Shown one piece after another: positions 52,249-61,445 of a stretch of 64,000 bases of DNA. Numbering within the stretch: position 1 is the first letter of the stretch; each line of letters begins with the position of its first letter. Both the position numbers and the translations under genes were made by a program. The notes beneath the pieces were generated by a model. It worked only from the letters and a program-made list of their open reading frames with translations, searched no databases and had not been told where the DNA came from. The DNA comes from Psychrobacillus sp048572895. Lineage in GTDB: Bacteria; Bacillota; Bacilli; Bacillales_A; Planococcaceae. The DNA lies in the NCBI RefSeq assembly GCF_048572895.1, contig NZ_CP183878.1:1550001-1614000 (forward strand), given 5' to 3'.

Positions 52249-53916
52249 TTACCAGAATTTATATCCTTTTGAACCTGGTGGAGCATTTTGAATCATATCT
52301 ATAACCGGAACGGTATAAGCAAACAAGATTAATGCAATACATATGGTAAGCCAAATTTTCCAGTTTTCCAGCCACATCGGAGTTTTTTCTGCATTCTCGG
52401 AAACTTCTCCAACAGGAAACTCTGTTTCACCTTTAGGAGCAAAGAATAACAGATTTACTACAATATAAAGTATTAAAATAATACCAACAAATAGAATTGT
52501 TCCACCGACTGCCTGTGCTATTTGATAAGGAATCCAGTCAGTTGCTTGTTCTGCACCACCGTAGGTAGAAAAATCTGAACGGCGAGGTGCGCCCATTAAT
52601 CCAACAATATGCATAGCACCTGACATGATCGACATACCAACAGTCCAAACTATCGCTTGTATAATAGCTAACTTATTCATTTGTTTTGTCAACACTCTAC
52701 CAGTTAGGTGAGGTAGCAACCAGTAGGAAGCACCAAAAAATGTGAGAACTACAGTAGTTGCTACTGTTAAATGGAAATGACCAGTTACCCAAATTGTATT
52801 ATGAATTAACTGATTCATTTGGTGAGATGCGTTAATAATACCGCCAGCACCAGCAGGTATAAATGCGGCCATACCGATAAATGGAACTGTAAATCTTGCA
52901 TCCTGCCAAGGGAGTTTTTTCACCCATCCAAATAGCCCTTTACCACCAAGCTGTCTACCACGTAATTCAAATGTTGCAAACATAGAAAATGCAGTTAACA
53001 AAGAAGGAATAACTACCATCATTGTTAAGATTACTTGTAAGAACTTCCAAAATGATTCAATACCCGGCTCTGTTAACTGGTGATGAAATCCAACTGGAAT
53101 TGAAAACAGTAAGAATAGCATGAATGAAAGTCTTGCTAAAGCATCAGAGAAAATTTTTCCTCCAATAATTTTAGGGATCACAACATACCAAACCATATAC
53201 GCAGGTAGCAACCAGAAGTAAACTAACGGATGTCCGAAATACCAGAACAAAGTACGAGAAAGCAAAACATCCACTTTATCAACCCAACCCAATGACCATG
53301 GAATTAGCTGGAATACAACTTCCACAGCTACACCTAAAGAACAAATAATCCACATCGCCATATTGACAACTACCATAAAAGATAGAAGGGGGCTAGATTC
53401 GCCCGGATGCGCTTTACGCCATTCGTTATACTTCATAATTTGTGCAATTCCAACAATCCATGATCCAACAACGACCAATGCCATCCCTACATAAAAAATC
53501 CAATGTGCTTGAAGAGGAGCGTAGAATGTATATAAAACAGAAGCTTCGTTTAGTAATACCATTGTGGCAGCTGCAACCGTACCGGTAGTCATTACCCAGA
53601 AACCTATCCAACCGAGTAAACGTTGTTTGTCGGTAAAAGTTCCAGAAGTTCTGCTCATAGCAGCAATTTGAAAACCTAGTATAAAGTAAGTTGTTAAAAT
53701 AAGACCTAGCAACACACCATGAACAGTTAAAATTTGATAATACCCGATCCCCCAAGGGAGTGTAAATTTACCAGAGCGGACTAAAACTTGTAATAATCCA
53801 CAAAGACCTCCGATGAATAAAGCGATAAATGCTACATATATATGAGCAAGAGCTAGTTTACCATCACGACGGTCGACTTTTGTGAAATCTTTTGCTTTTT
53901 CTTTAATCGTTGTCAT
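52249..53916 (-). CDS. cbaA: b(o/a)3-type cytochrome c oxidase subunit I
   Basis: 555 residues, about 13 membrane helices. Heme and CuB ligands are visible: HGVLLGLI (first heme His), GHPLVYFWLLPAYMVWYV (CuB His and Tyr), GFHHQLTEPG (CuB pair) and GHFHLTVATTVVL (heme a3 and low-spin His). This is the short class B heme-copper oxidase. Last gene of a three-gene minus-strand operon, starting directly after the cbaB stop. Likely takes electrons from the cytochrome c fed by qcrABC. Confidence 0.93.
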   Translation of the reverse strand: MTTIKEKAKDFTKVDRRDGKLALAHIYVAFIALFIGGLCGLLQVLVRSGKFTLPWGIGYYQILTVHGVLLGLILTTYFILGFQIAAMSRTSGTFTDKQRLLGWIGFWVMTTGTVAAATMVLLNEASVLYTFYAPLQAHWIFYVGMALVVVGSWIVGIAQIMKYNEWRKAHPGESSPLLSFMVVVNMAMWIICSLGVAVEVVFQLIPWSLGWVDKVDVLLSRTLFWYFGHPLVYFWLLPAYMVWYVVIPKIIGGKIFSDALARLSFMLFLLFSIPVGFHHQLTEPGIESFWKFLQVILTMMVVIPSLLTAFSMFATFELRGRQLGGKGLFGWVKKLPWQDARFTVPFIGMAAFIPAGAGGIINASHQMNQLIHNTIWVTGHFHLTVATTVVLTFFGASYWLLPHLTGRVLTKQMNKLAIIQAIVWTVGMSIMSGAMHIVGLMGAPRRSDFSTYGGAEQATDWIPYQIAQAVGGTILFVGIILILYIVVNLLFFAPKGETEFPVGEVSENAEKTPMWLENWKIWLTICIALILFAYTVPVIDMIQNAPPGSKGYKFW

Positions 53917-54393
53917 TTACTCCACCACCTTTAACATGGACGTCATAGTAGAATGTCCTATGCCGCAATATTCATTACATAAGATTAAAAACTCGCCAGA
54001 TTTGTCCACTGTTGTTACATATTCCGAAACATATCCCGGTTCTAGTATCATATTAATATTTGTTCCTGCAACCTGAAATCCATGAACAACATCCTTAGTT
54101 GTTGATATGAACTTTACGGTGGAACCTAATGGTACCTCAATCTCAGGCGGATTATAATAGAATGCAGATGCAACTAAAACTACTTCATAGTCCCATTCTT
54201 TGCCTTCTACTTTATGAACTCCTGGATTATTAAAAGGTGCTATTTCATCAACTCGCTCAGGATCGATGTAAACTTTTCCGGTAGGGGGGTGTGAACCAAA
54301 ATGAAATGCACTAAAACCAACTATAACTAAAAATAATACCAATGAGCTAATCCCAAAAGTTAGCCACCACTTTTCATACTTATGAATATGCAT
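53917..54393 (-). CDS. cbaB: b(o/a)3-type cytochrome c oxidase subunit II (CuA)
   Basis: 158 residues: one N-terminal membrane anchor (WLTFGISSLVLFLVIVGFSA) and a cupredoxin domain with the CuA site CNEYCGIGHSTM and the upstream His in VVHGFQVAGTN. The extracellular domain accepts electrons from cytochrome c. ATG after TTGGAGGTT on the minus strand, 22 bases after the subunit IIa gene. Confidence 0.93.
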   Translation of the reverse strand: MHIHKYEKWWLTFGISSLVLFLVIVGFSAFHFGSHPPTGKVYIDPERVDEIAPFNNPGVHKVEGKEWDYEVVLVASAFYYNPPEIEVPLGSTVKFISTTKDVVHGFQVAGTNINMILEPGYVSEYVTTVDKSGEFLILCNEYCGIGHSTMTSMLKVVE

Positions 54394-54415
54394 AAGTCTT
54401 TAACCTCCAATTAAA

Positions 54416-54538
54416 TTAAAATCTGTCTATGAATAAGTAAAATGCCATGAACCAAGAAACTAATATAAATAAGCCAACAAAACCAACTGAATAAAGAGTG
54501 CCTTTTAAATCTGGATCTTTTTCTTTCTTTTTCGACAT
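54416..54538 (-). CDS. Cytochrome c oxidase subunit IIa, 40 residues
   Basis: MSKKKEKDPDLKGTLYSVGF then VGLFILVSWFMAFYLFIDRF: a basic start and one membrane helix, the form of subunit IIa of ba3-type oxidases. First gene of the operon, before cbaB, with AGGAGGTG about ten bases before the ATG on the minus strand. Too short for most gene finders' default limits. Confidence 0.85.
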   Translation of the reverse strand: MSKKKEKDPDLKGTLYSVGFVGLFILVSWFMAFYLFIDRF

Positions 54539-54699
54539 TTACTTACACCTCCTCCTATTCAACTTGTATAATTCCATAATAAATATAATGGCTGTTAGAT
54601 GATGTGATAAAAATCACACTAATGTATGTAAACTGTGAAATATATGTGAAATGTGATAGCTTACAAGGGTAATTCCAAATTAGAATAGTTTTTTACATA

Positions 54700-54731
54700 A
54701 AAAAAGAACCTTCCTTACAAAAGGAGGCTCT
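54700..54731 (-). terminator. Terminator of the cheX-like gene
   Basis: AGAACCTTCCTT and AAGGAGGCTCT arms with a bulge; reading on the minus strand seven T follow. Confidence 0.75.
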
Positions 54732-54736
54732 CTACT

Positions 54737-55189
54737 TTATTCATCTATAGTTAAGATAATTGTTATTTCACCAATATTTTCAATGGTTACTGGAAGTTTA
54801 AAAGCATGTTGAAATCCATATAATCTAGTCGTGCCAACAATAACAGTAGGTGGAGTAATATCAATTTCAACTCCATTAGCAGCAACGGATGTACATATAT
54901 TTCCTGCTACCATATTTCCAAGCTCTCCTGTAAATGACTCGAGCATTTCACCCTCTAATGGCATACCGAACATGGTTGCTCCGATAGCAGAAAAGCATTC
55001 AGCAGTAGAATCAATAATTATTCGTCCCTTAATATCACCGATAATTCCTATTAGTACACCCATTTCCTTTTGTTCAAATGGCTGAATCATCAAGGAAGGG
55101 GATTTTATATCCATTGTAATTGGTATGACTGATTTTAAAGATTGGATCGTTCCATTTAAAATTGTTTGAATATGTTTAGAAGCACTCAT
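54737..55189 (-). CDS. CheX-like chemotaxis phosphatase family protein
   Basis: 150 residues of the CheC/CheX/FliY superfamily. The phosphatase helix is visible as ESFTGELGNMVAGN (ExxN), and a second GTTRLYGFQHAFKLPV strand pair closes the domain. CheX proteins dephosphorylate CheY-P. No chemotaxis gene is nearby, so the partner is unknown. ATG after GGAGGGG on the minus strand; single-gene transcript with its own terminator. Confidence 0.8.
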   Translation of the reverse strand: MSASKHIQTILNGTIQSLKSVIPITMDIKSPSLMIQPFEQKEMGVLIGIIGDIKGRIIIDSTAECFSAIGATMFGMPLEGEMLESFTGELGNMVAGNICTSVAANGVEIDITPPTVIVGTTRLYGFQHAFKLPVTIENIGEITIILTIDE

Positions 55190-55292
55190 TTTTTCCCCTC
55201 CATCTAGTATAGATGTATCAATTTTATCATGTAATATAGGAAAAAAGAATAGATATTGTAGAATTTTAAAATATACTATGGTATTATATCAA

Positions 55293-55307
55293 TGAGAATG
55301 AATATCA
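55293..55307 (+). promoter_or_regulatory. Fur-box-like site
   Basis: TGAGAATGAATATCA fits the 7-1-7 Fur pattern TGATAATnATTATCA at 12 of 14 positions. A TATTAT at 55282-55287 could be the -10, which would put the site over the transcription start. The -35 is not clear. Confidence 0.4.
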
Positions 55308-55325
55308 AATTCAGTTGAGAGGACG

Positions 55326-55427
55326 ATGAATATGTTAGCTATTATCATTGGATCATCTATTTTACTTTATAGTGGGGTAATGGCATATATTTTAAAGTCA
55401 ACAGCGCCTAAGGCCAAAACAATATGA
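55326..55427 (+). CDS. 33-residue membrane peptide
   Basis: MNMLAIIIGSSILLYSGVMA then YILKSTAPKAKTI: one membrane helix with a short basic tail. GAGAGGA lies four bases before the first ATG; the second ATG (55332) has better spacing. A strong terminator follows eight bases after the stop, and a Fur-like site precedes, so the segment has the make-up of a complete transcription unit. No family recognised. Confidence 0.5.
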   Translation: MNMLAIIIGSSILLYSGVMAYILKSTAPKAKTI

Positions 55428-55434
55428 ACTATCG

Positions 55435-55475
55435 AAATGACTTTATTTGTGAAAGCAAATAGAGTCATTTTTTTC
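55435..55475 (+). terminator. Terminator of the small peptide gene
   Basis: 15-bp stem AAATGACTTTATTTG / CAAATAGAGTCATTT with one G-T pair, six-base loop, then seven T. Confidence 0.88.
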
Positions 55476-55498
55476 TGATTTAAAAGATTCAAAGAATA

Positions 55499-55528
55499 TT
55501 GTTACAGGCTTCAAATTTTTGCTATGAT
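55499..55528 (+). promoter_or_regulatory. Promoter of dynA
   Basis: TTGTTA (55499-55504), 18 bases, TATGAT (55523-55528) with an extended TG before it; 41 bases upstream of dynA. Confidence 0.6.
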
Positions 55529-55569
55529 AGATGTACATTGTCGAATTATGAAGGAGATAAACTTTTTAT

Positions 55570-58500
55570 ATGCAGAACTTAAAGGAATTACAAACCATAA
55601 AAGAACAAAACGCATTACTTGCAACTATTTTTAAGGAAAATAATGACGACGAACGCTACCGAAAATCCAAACTGTTTGCTGGGAAATTGGAAAAAGGTAC
55701 ATTTACTATTGCCTTTGCGGGTCACTTTTCCGCGGGGAAATCAAGTATGATTAATGCTTTGGTTGATGAACAATTACTTCCGACTAGTCCCATTCCTACC
55801 TCAGCGAATATCGTTACAGTTCAAAATACAGAAGAAAACTATGCTCTAGTTCATTTTGTGGATCAGCCACCAGTTAGATTTTCTGGGGAGTATGATATTC
55901 AGTTAGTAAAAAAATATTCAAAAGATGGGAGTAAAGTTTCTCAAATTGAAATAGGACATGCTGGTTCAAGTCTTCCAGAAGGAATTACGATAATGGATAC
56001 CCCAGGAGTGGACTCGACAGATGATGCACATCGTATTTCCACTGAATCTGCCCTGCATTTGGCTGATATTGTTTTTTACGTCATGGATTACAATCATGTT
56101 CAGTCAGAGTTAAACTTTCAATTTACGAAGCAATTACTTCATTATAACGAAAATGTATATTTAATCGTAAACCAAGTGGATAAACATAGAGAAGAAGAAT
56201 TGCCTTTTGAAGCTTATAAGCAATCGGTTGCAGATGCATTTAAATCTTGGTCTGTTGACCCAAAAGGTATATTTTATACAAGCTTAAAAAGCAAAGATTT
56301 CATACATAATGATTTTCCTCAGGTTCAACAAATAGTGACTAGATCTATTGATAACAAAGAGGATTATTATCTAACACTGGCTCAGGCTACATTAGAAAAG
56401 TTGAAGCATGAGCATTTACATTTTTTAGAGGATGAAAAAGCGGCATGTTTTGAAACCTTTGAGAGTCAGCTGAGTGAAGAGGATTGGAACAACAAAGAAG
56501 ATATTAAAGAACAATTGGAACTTGCTCAAACGCAAGTAAAGCTTCAAGATGTTACGCTTTGGAAAATGACCTTCGAAGACCTTCGGAAGAACATACTAGA
56601 AAATGCTTCTATTATGACATTTGAAATGCGCGAAGCTTTGAAGTCTTATGCGGAGAGCAAACAATCTACTTTTAAAGTTGGATTTTTAGGGAGTAAAAAG
56701 AAAACAGAAGAAGAAAGACAAAGACGACTTAACGAAGTGATTAACTCATTAGAAAAAATTATTGCTACTAATATTACTACTCATATTAAATTATTGATGA
56801 AACGTATGTTAAAAGACGTTTCTTTATTAACCGAAGAAAAGATTTATCAAATTGATGAAATCGAATTTAGTATTGCTACTAGCCTAATCGATAATTCTTT
56901 ACATGAAGGTGCAAGTACAACTGGAAATGCAATCCTGAATTTCGCCAATCGAGTTACAGAGGCTGTCAATCGATATTACATTACACAAACAGATATATGG
57001 AAAGAAGAAAATATACATTATATAGAAGAAAGTCCAATAGAAGATGAAGACCAAATAGAATCCAAAACAAAAAATCTTAACGAAAAAAAATTAGCAATAC
57101 ATGCCTTGGAAGAAATAGATGCACGAATTCAGACATTCGAAAAAACAGTCACTACTCCTTCTTTGCCAATAAGGAAGGATCGGGATGCATTATTAAAAAA
57201 TTGGGAACAAGAACGACTTCAATTTGAAAGCTCTATTACAGATTATGATGAACAAGGGTTTACTGCGGAGCAACCGATTGTAAATATAGAACGAGTAGAA
57301 GAAGTAAATGACGAAGAAGTACTTCTTTCCGCAGAGGCTGTAGTAAGTCGTGCTAAAAGAATAGGGGAAGTACTAGCAGAATTACCAGCCTTTGAAGCGG
57401 CTGCCGAAACGATTAAAAGAAAAGCTTTACGAGTAGAGAACCAGCAATTTACTATTGCATTGTTTGGTGCATTTAGTGCTGGAAAATCGAGCTTTTCGAA
57501 TGCTTTAATGGGAGCAAATGTACTTCCAGTTTCACCTAATCCTACAACTGCTGCTATTAATAAGATCCATCCTGTCTCAGAAAACCATCTGCATAATACG
57601 GCTGATGTGGTTCTGAAATCAGAGGGGCAAATTTTAGAAGATGTTGCACATGCTTATGACCAGCTTGGAATTACTATCCATACATTAGAAGAAGCATTCG
57701 AAAAGGCAAGTTCTGTTATGAAAGAGAAGGTAGTAGAAGAGGTTCACAAATCGTTTGTTACTGCCTTTTATAAGGGGTATCCAACATTTAAAGAACAATT
57801 AGGAAATGTTCTACACGTTTCAGGAGATGAATTTGGACAATTTGTTGCAGATGAATCTAAAAGCTGTTTTGTTGATTTCATTGATTTTTATTATGATTGT
57901 GAGTTAACGAGACTAGGTGTGACACTGGTAGACACCCCTGGAGCAGATTCGATTAATGCTAGACATACGGGTGTAGCTTTTGACTATATTCGTAATGCCG
58001 ATGCTGTATTGTTTGTTACATATTTCAATCATGCATTTTCTAAGGCAGACCGTGAGTTCCTTATACAGTTAGGGCGAGTTAAAGATGCCTTTGAGTTAGA
58101 TAAAATGTTCTTCGTGGTAAATGCAATCGATTTGGCAGACTCAGCAGAGGAAGCCGATTTAGTAAAGCAATATGTTCAAGATGAACTTCAACGATTTGGT
58201 ATCCGTTTCCCAAGAGTGTATGGAGTATCTAGCTTACAAGGATTAAAAGAAAAACTTGCTGGAATATCCCTGCATGTGGGTATGCAACAATTTGAAGAAT
58301 CATTTCATCATTTTCTAGAGAAAGATTTAAAGCAAATATCTATTTCTGCTCTAGAAGAGGAAGCGACTCGCCAACAATCGAAATTGCTTAGCTTAATAGA
58401 ACAAACAGAGGCAAATCTTACACGAAAAGACCAACGATTAATCGAGCTTCGAAATCAAGAAAAAAATATTCGTAAACGTTACACAAATTCAAAGTCTACA

Positions 58501-59160
58501 CAAATTGCAAAAGATACAAAACAAGAGCTAGATACACTGCTCTATTATGTATTACAACGTGTATATTATCGTTTTAATGAGTTTTTTAAAGAGGCATATA
58601 ATCCATCATTATTTGCAAATAACTCCGCTACAGTTGCATTGGATTTTGCATTAAAGGATATTCTCAAGATGATTCGTTTTGATATAGAACAAGAAATGCG
58701 TGTCTCAAATTTCCGAGTTCTACAGTATATTCAACAGCAAATTCTTCAATTAGAAAAAGAGGAAATACGCGTTCTTAAAGATTGGAATTCAAGCTTCACC
58801 TATAGTCCACATGAAGGTATGGAAAGAGAACTACTGGATTTTGTAGGACCTTTTGAAAGTATTGCTAAATATGAGCATGTTAAATCGTACTTTAAAAATT
58901 CTAAAAGCTTTTTTGAAAACAATGAAAAAGAAAAATTACGTGATGCGTTATCCGATGAAACTAAAGTTGAGGCCGATGAATATCTAACAAAAGAAAAAGA
59001 ACGTTTAGGTAATTGGATTGAGCAATACTCGGATATTGAATCAGAGGCTTTACGTATGAAGCTGCTACAAGAATCGATAACTCAAATTGATGCAGAACGA
59101 AAATTATTAGAGCAGGAAGAAACACTTCATACGTGGAAATCAGTTTACGCTCGACTATAA
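55570..59160 (+). CDS. dynA: Bacterial dynamin DynA (fused double GTPase)
   Basis: 1196 residues with two complete dynamin-like halves in one chain. Half 1: P-loop GHFSAGKSSMINAL (about 51), DTPGVDSTD, NQVDK. Half 2: P-loop GAFSAGKSSFSNAL (about 636), DTPGADSIN, NAID. Each is followed by a long helical stalk region (for example EKIIATNITTHIKLLMKRML). B. subtilis DynA (YpbR, about the same length) fuses and protects membranes under stress and phage attack. ATG behind AAGGAGATAAAC. The rhodanese gene follows after 13 bases. Confidence 0.95.
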   Translation: MQNLKELQTIKEQNALLATIFKENNDDERYRKSKLFAGKLEKGTFTIAFAGHFSAGKSSMINALVDEQLLPTSPIPTSANIVTVQNTEENYALVHFVDQPPVRFSGEYDIQLVKKYSKDGSKVSQIEIGHAGSSLPEGITIMDTPGVDSTDDAHRISTESALHLADIVFYVMDYNHVQSELNFQFTKQLLHYNENVYLIVNQVDKHREEELPFEAYKQSVADAFKSWSVDPKGIFYTSLKSKDFIHNDFPQVQQIVTRSIDNKEDYYLTLAQATLEKLKHEHLHFLEDEKAACFETFESQLSEEDWNNKEDIKEQLELAQTQVKLQDVTLWKMTFEDLRKNILENASIMTFEMREALKSYAESKQSTFKVGFLGSKKKTEEERQRRLNEVINSLEKIIATNITTHIKLLMKRMLKDVSLLTEEKIYQIDEIEFSIATSLIDNSLHEGASTTGNAILNFANRVTEAVNRYYITQTDIWKEENIHYIEESPIEDEDQIESKTKNLNEKKLAIHALEEIDARIQTFEKTVTTPSLPIRKDRDALLKNWEQERLQFESSITDYDEQGFTAEQPIVNIERVEEVNDEEVLLSAEAVVSRAKRIGEVLAELPAFEAAAETIKRKALRVENQQFTIALFGAFSAGKSSFSNALMGANVLPVSPNPTTAAINKIHPVSENHLHNTADVVLKSEGQILEDVAHAYDQLGITIHTLEEAFEKASSVMKEKVVEEVHKSFVTAFYKGYPTFKEQLGNVLHVSGDEFGQFVADESKSCFVDFIDFYYDCELTRLGVTLVDTPGADSINARHTGVAFDYIRNADAVLFVTYFNHAFSKADREFLIQLGRVKDAFELDKMFFVVNAIDLADSAEEADLVKQYVQDELQRFGIRFPRVYGVSSLQGLKEKLAGISLHVGMQQFEESFHHFLEKDLKQISISALEEEATRQQSKLLSLIEQTEANLTRKDQRLIELRNQEKNIRKRYTNSKSTQIAKDTKQELDTLLYYVLQRVYYRFNEFFKEAYNPSLFANNSATVALDFALKDILKMIRFDIEQEMRVSNFRVLQYIQQQILQLEKEEIRVLKDWNSSFTYSPHEGMERELLDFVGPFESIAKYEHVKSYFKNSKSFFENNEKEKLRDALSDETKVEADEYLTKEKERLGNWIEQYSDIESEALRMKLLQESITQIDAERKLLEQEETLHTWKSVYARL

Positions 59161-59173
59161 AAGGAGTGGTAAT

Positions 59174-59983
59174 ATGGCTAAAGTTTTTATTGAATTACTA
59201 GAGATTTTAGAGGGAAAACCCCGTTTTATTGATACTCGCTTTGATTTAAGTGATAACAATGCTGGACGTAATATGTTTAATCTGGAACATGTAGAAGGTG
59301 CGATTTATTGGGATTTAGAGGATGATTTATCTGATATGTTCAGTAATAATGGACGCCACCCGATGATTTCGAAGGAAAAAATGACAAATCTTGTTCAGCA
59401 TGCAGGGTTAAATTTAGATGACTTAATCGTAATTTACGATCAGGGAGCTGCTCCTTTTGCATTACGGGCATATTTTTTATTGGAATGGGCAGGTTTCACA
59501 AATGTATATGTATCTCGATCTGGATTTGAAGAGTTGAAAAGTAAGTTGCCAGTTTCTAAAATCAAGCCAGTCTTTACACGCACAACAACTATACCCCAAT
59601 GGAACAGCAGTAAATTACTAACTATGGATGAAGTAAGACAAGTTGTTGCTGAAGTAACAGAGGGGCAATTAATAGATGCAAGATCTAATGTCCGTTTTAA
59701 AGGCGAAAGTGAACCAATCGATCCGATTGCTGGTCATATTCCAACTGCCATAAACTTTGACTGGGAGCAACTTAAAAGAGATGGGAAATTTCTAGAGCAG
59801 AAAGAGTTGAAGGGAAAATTGACTAACTTGGCTCCAATTGACAAACCAGTAATTGCTTATTGCGGCAGCGGTGTAACAGCGGCGCCATTGTATGGATGTT
59901 TAAAAGAGGCTGGATATGAAAATGTTCAACTATATGTAGGCAGCTATAGTGATTGGATTAGAGAAAATGACGTTGAAAAATAA
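59174..59983 (+). CDS. Two-domain sulfurtransferase (thiosulfate / 3-mercaptopyruvate type)
   Basis: 269 residues, two rhodanese domains. The first (1-125) is inactive, with DQGAAPFA where the catalytic Cys would lie; the second (about 150-265) has the active loop CGSGVTA in AYCGSGVTAAPLYG. The loop form CGSGVTA is typical of mercaptopyruvate-like sulfurtransferases. ATG after AAAAGGAGTGG. Probably co-transcribed with dynA. Confidence 0.9.
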   Translation: MAKVFIELLEILEGKPRFIDTRFDLSDNNAGRNMFNLEHVEGAIYWDLEDDLSDMFSNNGRHPMISKEKMTNLVQHAGLNLDDLIVIYDQGAAPFALRAYFLLEWAGFTNVYVSRSGFEELKSKLPVSKIKPVFTRTTTIPQWNSSKLLTMDEVRQVVAEVTEGQLIDARSNVRFKGESEPIDPIAGHIPTAINFDWEQLKRDGKFLEQKELKGKLTNLAPIDKPVIAYCGSGVTAAPLYGCLKEAGYENVQLYVGSYSDWIRENDVEK

Positions 59984-60034
59984 TAAAAAACAGGCATAAT
60001 CATTTCTTTTTAACCTTACTTCCAGTATAATTAG

Positions 60035-60063
60035 TTGTCTTGGGTGAATAACTATAGTATAAT
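60035..60063 (+). promoter_or_regulatory. Promoter of rlmN
   Basis: TTGTCT (60035-60040), 17 bases, TATAAT (60058-60063), 34 bases before the ATG. Confidence 0.65.
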
Positions 60064-60097
60064 AGGCAAATTGTATACGCTGAAATGAGGGCTAATA

Positions 60098-61171
60098 ATG
60101 AAAAAATCTATATATGGTCTTACTAGAGATCAATTAATCGAATGGCTGATGGGACAAGGCCAAAAAAAATTCCGTGCTGAACAGGTTTGGGACTGGTTGT
60201 ACATTAAACGTGTACGAAGCTTTGCGGAAATGACTAATGTAAACAAAGATTGTCTGCAAATTTTAGAAGAAAACTTTGTTATACAGACATTAAAGGAAAG
60301 TGTTAAGCAAGAATCCGCCGATGGAACAATTAAATTCCTTTTTGAAATGCAAGATGGAAATTTAATCGAGACAGTACTAATGCGCTTCAAGTATGGTCTT
60401 TCTGTATGTGTTACGACGCAGGTAGGGTGTAATATCGGATGTAGCTTCTGTGCAAGTGGATTACTTAAAAAGAGCCGTGACCTTGACGCTGGAGAAATAG
60501 TAGAACAAATCATGCAGGTTCAATTCCATTTAGACGCAATTCAAAAAGAAGAACGTGTAAGCCATATTGTTGTTATGGGTATTGGAGAGCCGTTCGATAA
60601 CTATAAAAATTTGATGAGTTTCTTACGTACTGTAAACGATCAAAAAGGACTTGCTATTGGTGCGCGCCATATTACAGTATCAACAAGTGGTCTTGCAAAA
60701 AAAATCATGGATTTTGCAGAAGAGGATATCCAAGTAAATCTTGCTGTTTCCTTACATGCGCCAAATGATGAACTCCGTTCGAAAATCATGGTTATCAATA
60801 AGGCATTCCCTATTGAAAAAGTCATGGCGGCAGTAGATTATTATTTAGAGAAGAAAAATCGTCGTATTACTTTCGAATATATTCTTCTCAAAGATGTAAA
60901 TGATCATGTAGAAGAAGCGCTACAATTAGCTAAACTTCTAGAAAACAAACGTCATCTTTCGTATGTGAACTTAATCCCATACAATCCAGTAGATGAGCAT
61001 GGTCAATATCAACGAAGCGATGAAAAATCTATTAGTGCTTTCTTCCAAACATTAAAAAACAAAGGAATCAATTGTGGTGTTCGGATGGAGCAGGGTACTG
61101 ATATTGATGCTGCATGTGGACAATTGAGAAGTAAACAAATTAAAAAAGATAAAGTAAAAGTAACCAATTAA
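60098..61171 (+). CDS. rlmN: Dual-specificity RNA methyltransferase RlmN (23S rRNA A2503)
   Basis: 357 residues, radical SAM enzyme. N-terminal accessory domain (1-95, FRAEQVWDWLYIKRV), the cluster motif CX3CX2C in VGCNIGCSFCASG, MGIGEPFDN, SLHAPND and the C-terminal DIDAACGQLRSK with the methyl-carrying Cys. It has GLLKKSRDL after the cluster rather than the TLGGLKRNL of B. subtilis RlmN, and in that resembles the Listeria/Enterococcus form. Cfr is less likely because MGIGEPFDN and AACGQLRSK follow RlmN. ATG after TGAGGGC. Confidence 0.9.
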   Translation: MKKSIYGLTRDQLIEWLMGQGQKKFRAEQVWDWLYIKRVRSFAEMTNVNKDCLQILEENFVIQTLKESVKQESADGTIKFLFEMQDGNLIETVLMRFKYGLSVCVTTQVGCNIGCSFCASGLLKKSRDLDAGEIVEQIMQVQFHLDAIQKEERVSHIVVMGIGEPFDNYKNLMSFLRTVNDQKGLAIGARHITVSTSGLAKKIMDFAEEDIQVNLAVSLHAPNDELRSKIMVINKAFPIEKVMAAVDYYLEKKNRRITFEYILLKDVNDHVEEALQLAKLLENKRHLSYVNLIPYNPVDEHGQYQRSDEKSISAFFQTLKNKGINCGVRMEQGTDIDAACGQLRSKQIKKDKVKVTN

Positions 61172-61190
61172 GAATTGTGAATGAACGAAA

Positions 61191-61227
61191 AAAACGCATT
61201 AGCCCTTGTGGCTATGCGTTTTTTTTA
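61191..61227. terminator. Two-way terminator between rlmN and the YtzI-like gene
   Basis: AACGCATTAGCC / GGCTATGCGTT hairpin with T-runs on both strands (eight T on plus, seven on minus). It overlaps the 3' end of the minus-strand gene. Confidence 0.88.
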
Positions 61228-61349
61228 TCTTCTTGTACAGGTATTTCGTCAATTGTGTGCTTGAATGCGTATCCTTTATTGATAGTGAAAATAGTGAGAC
61301 CTAAAATAATTAGAAATATAAACAATCCAATGATAATTACGGGAATCAT
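61212..61349 (-). CDS. Small membrane protein, YtzI-like
   Basis: 45 residues: MIPVIIIGLFIFLIILGLTI, then FTINKGYAFKHTIDEIPVQE. One membrane helix and the GYxxKHTID motif that I associate with Bacillus YtzI. Start at 61349 because AGGAGGG stands seven bases before it on the minus strand; an upstream Met (61406) has no site. Function unknown. Confidence 0.65.
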   Translation of the reverse strand: MIPVIIIGLFIFLIILGLTIFTINKGYAFKHTIDEIPVQEDKKNA

Positions 61350-61445
61350 GAAAATCCCTCCTAATAATAATTCATTAGGTCTATCATAACATAACAAAGG
61401 TTCCATTAGGTATAAGGATCGATATCTGTTTGATTTGATAAGTAC

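Noticed and set aside
60098..61171. Cfr-type resistance methyltransferase
   Set aside because: Motifs MGIGEPFDN and DIDAACGQLRSK and the N-terminal domain fit RlmN better than Cfr.
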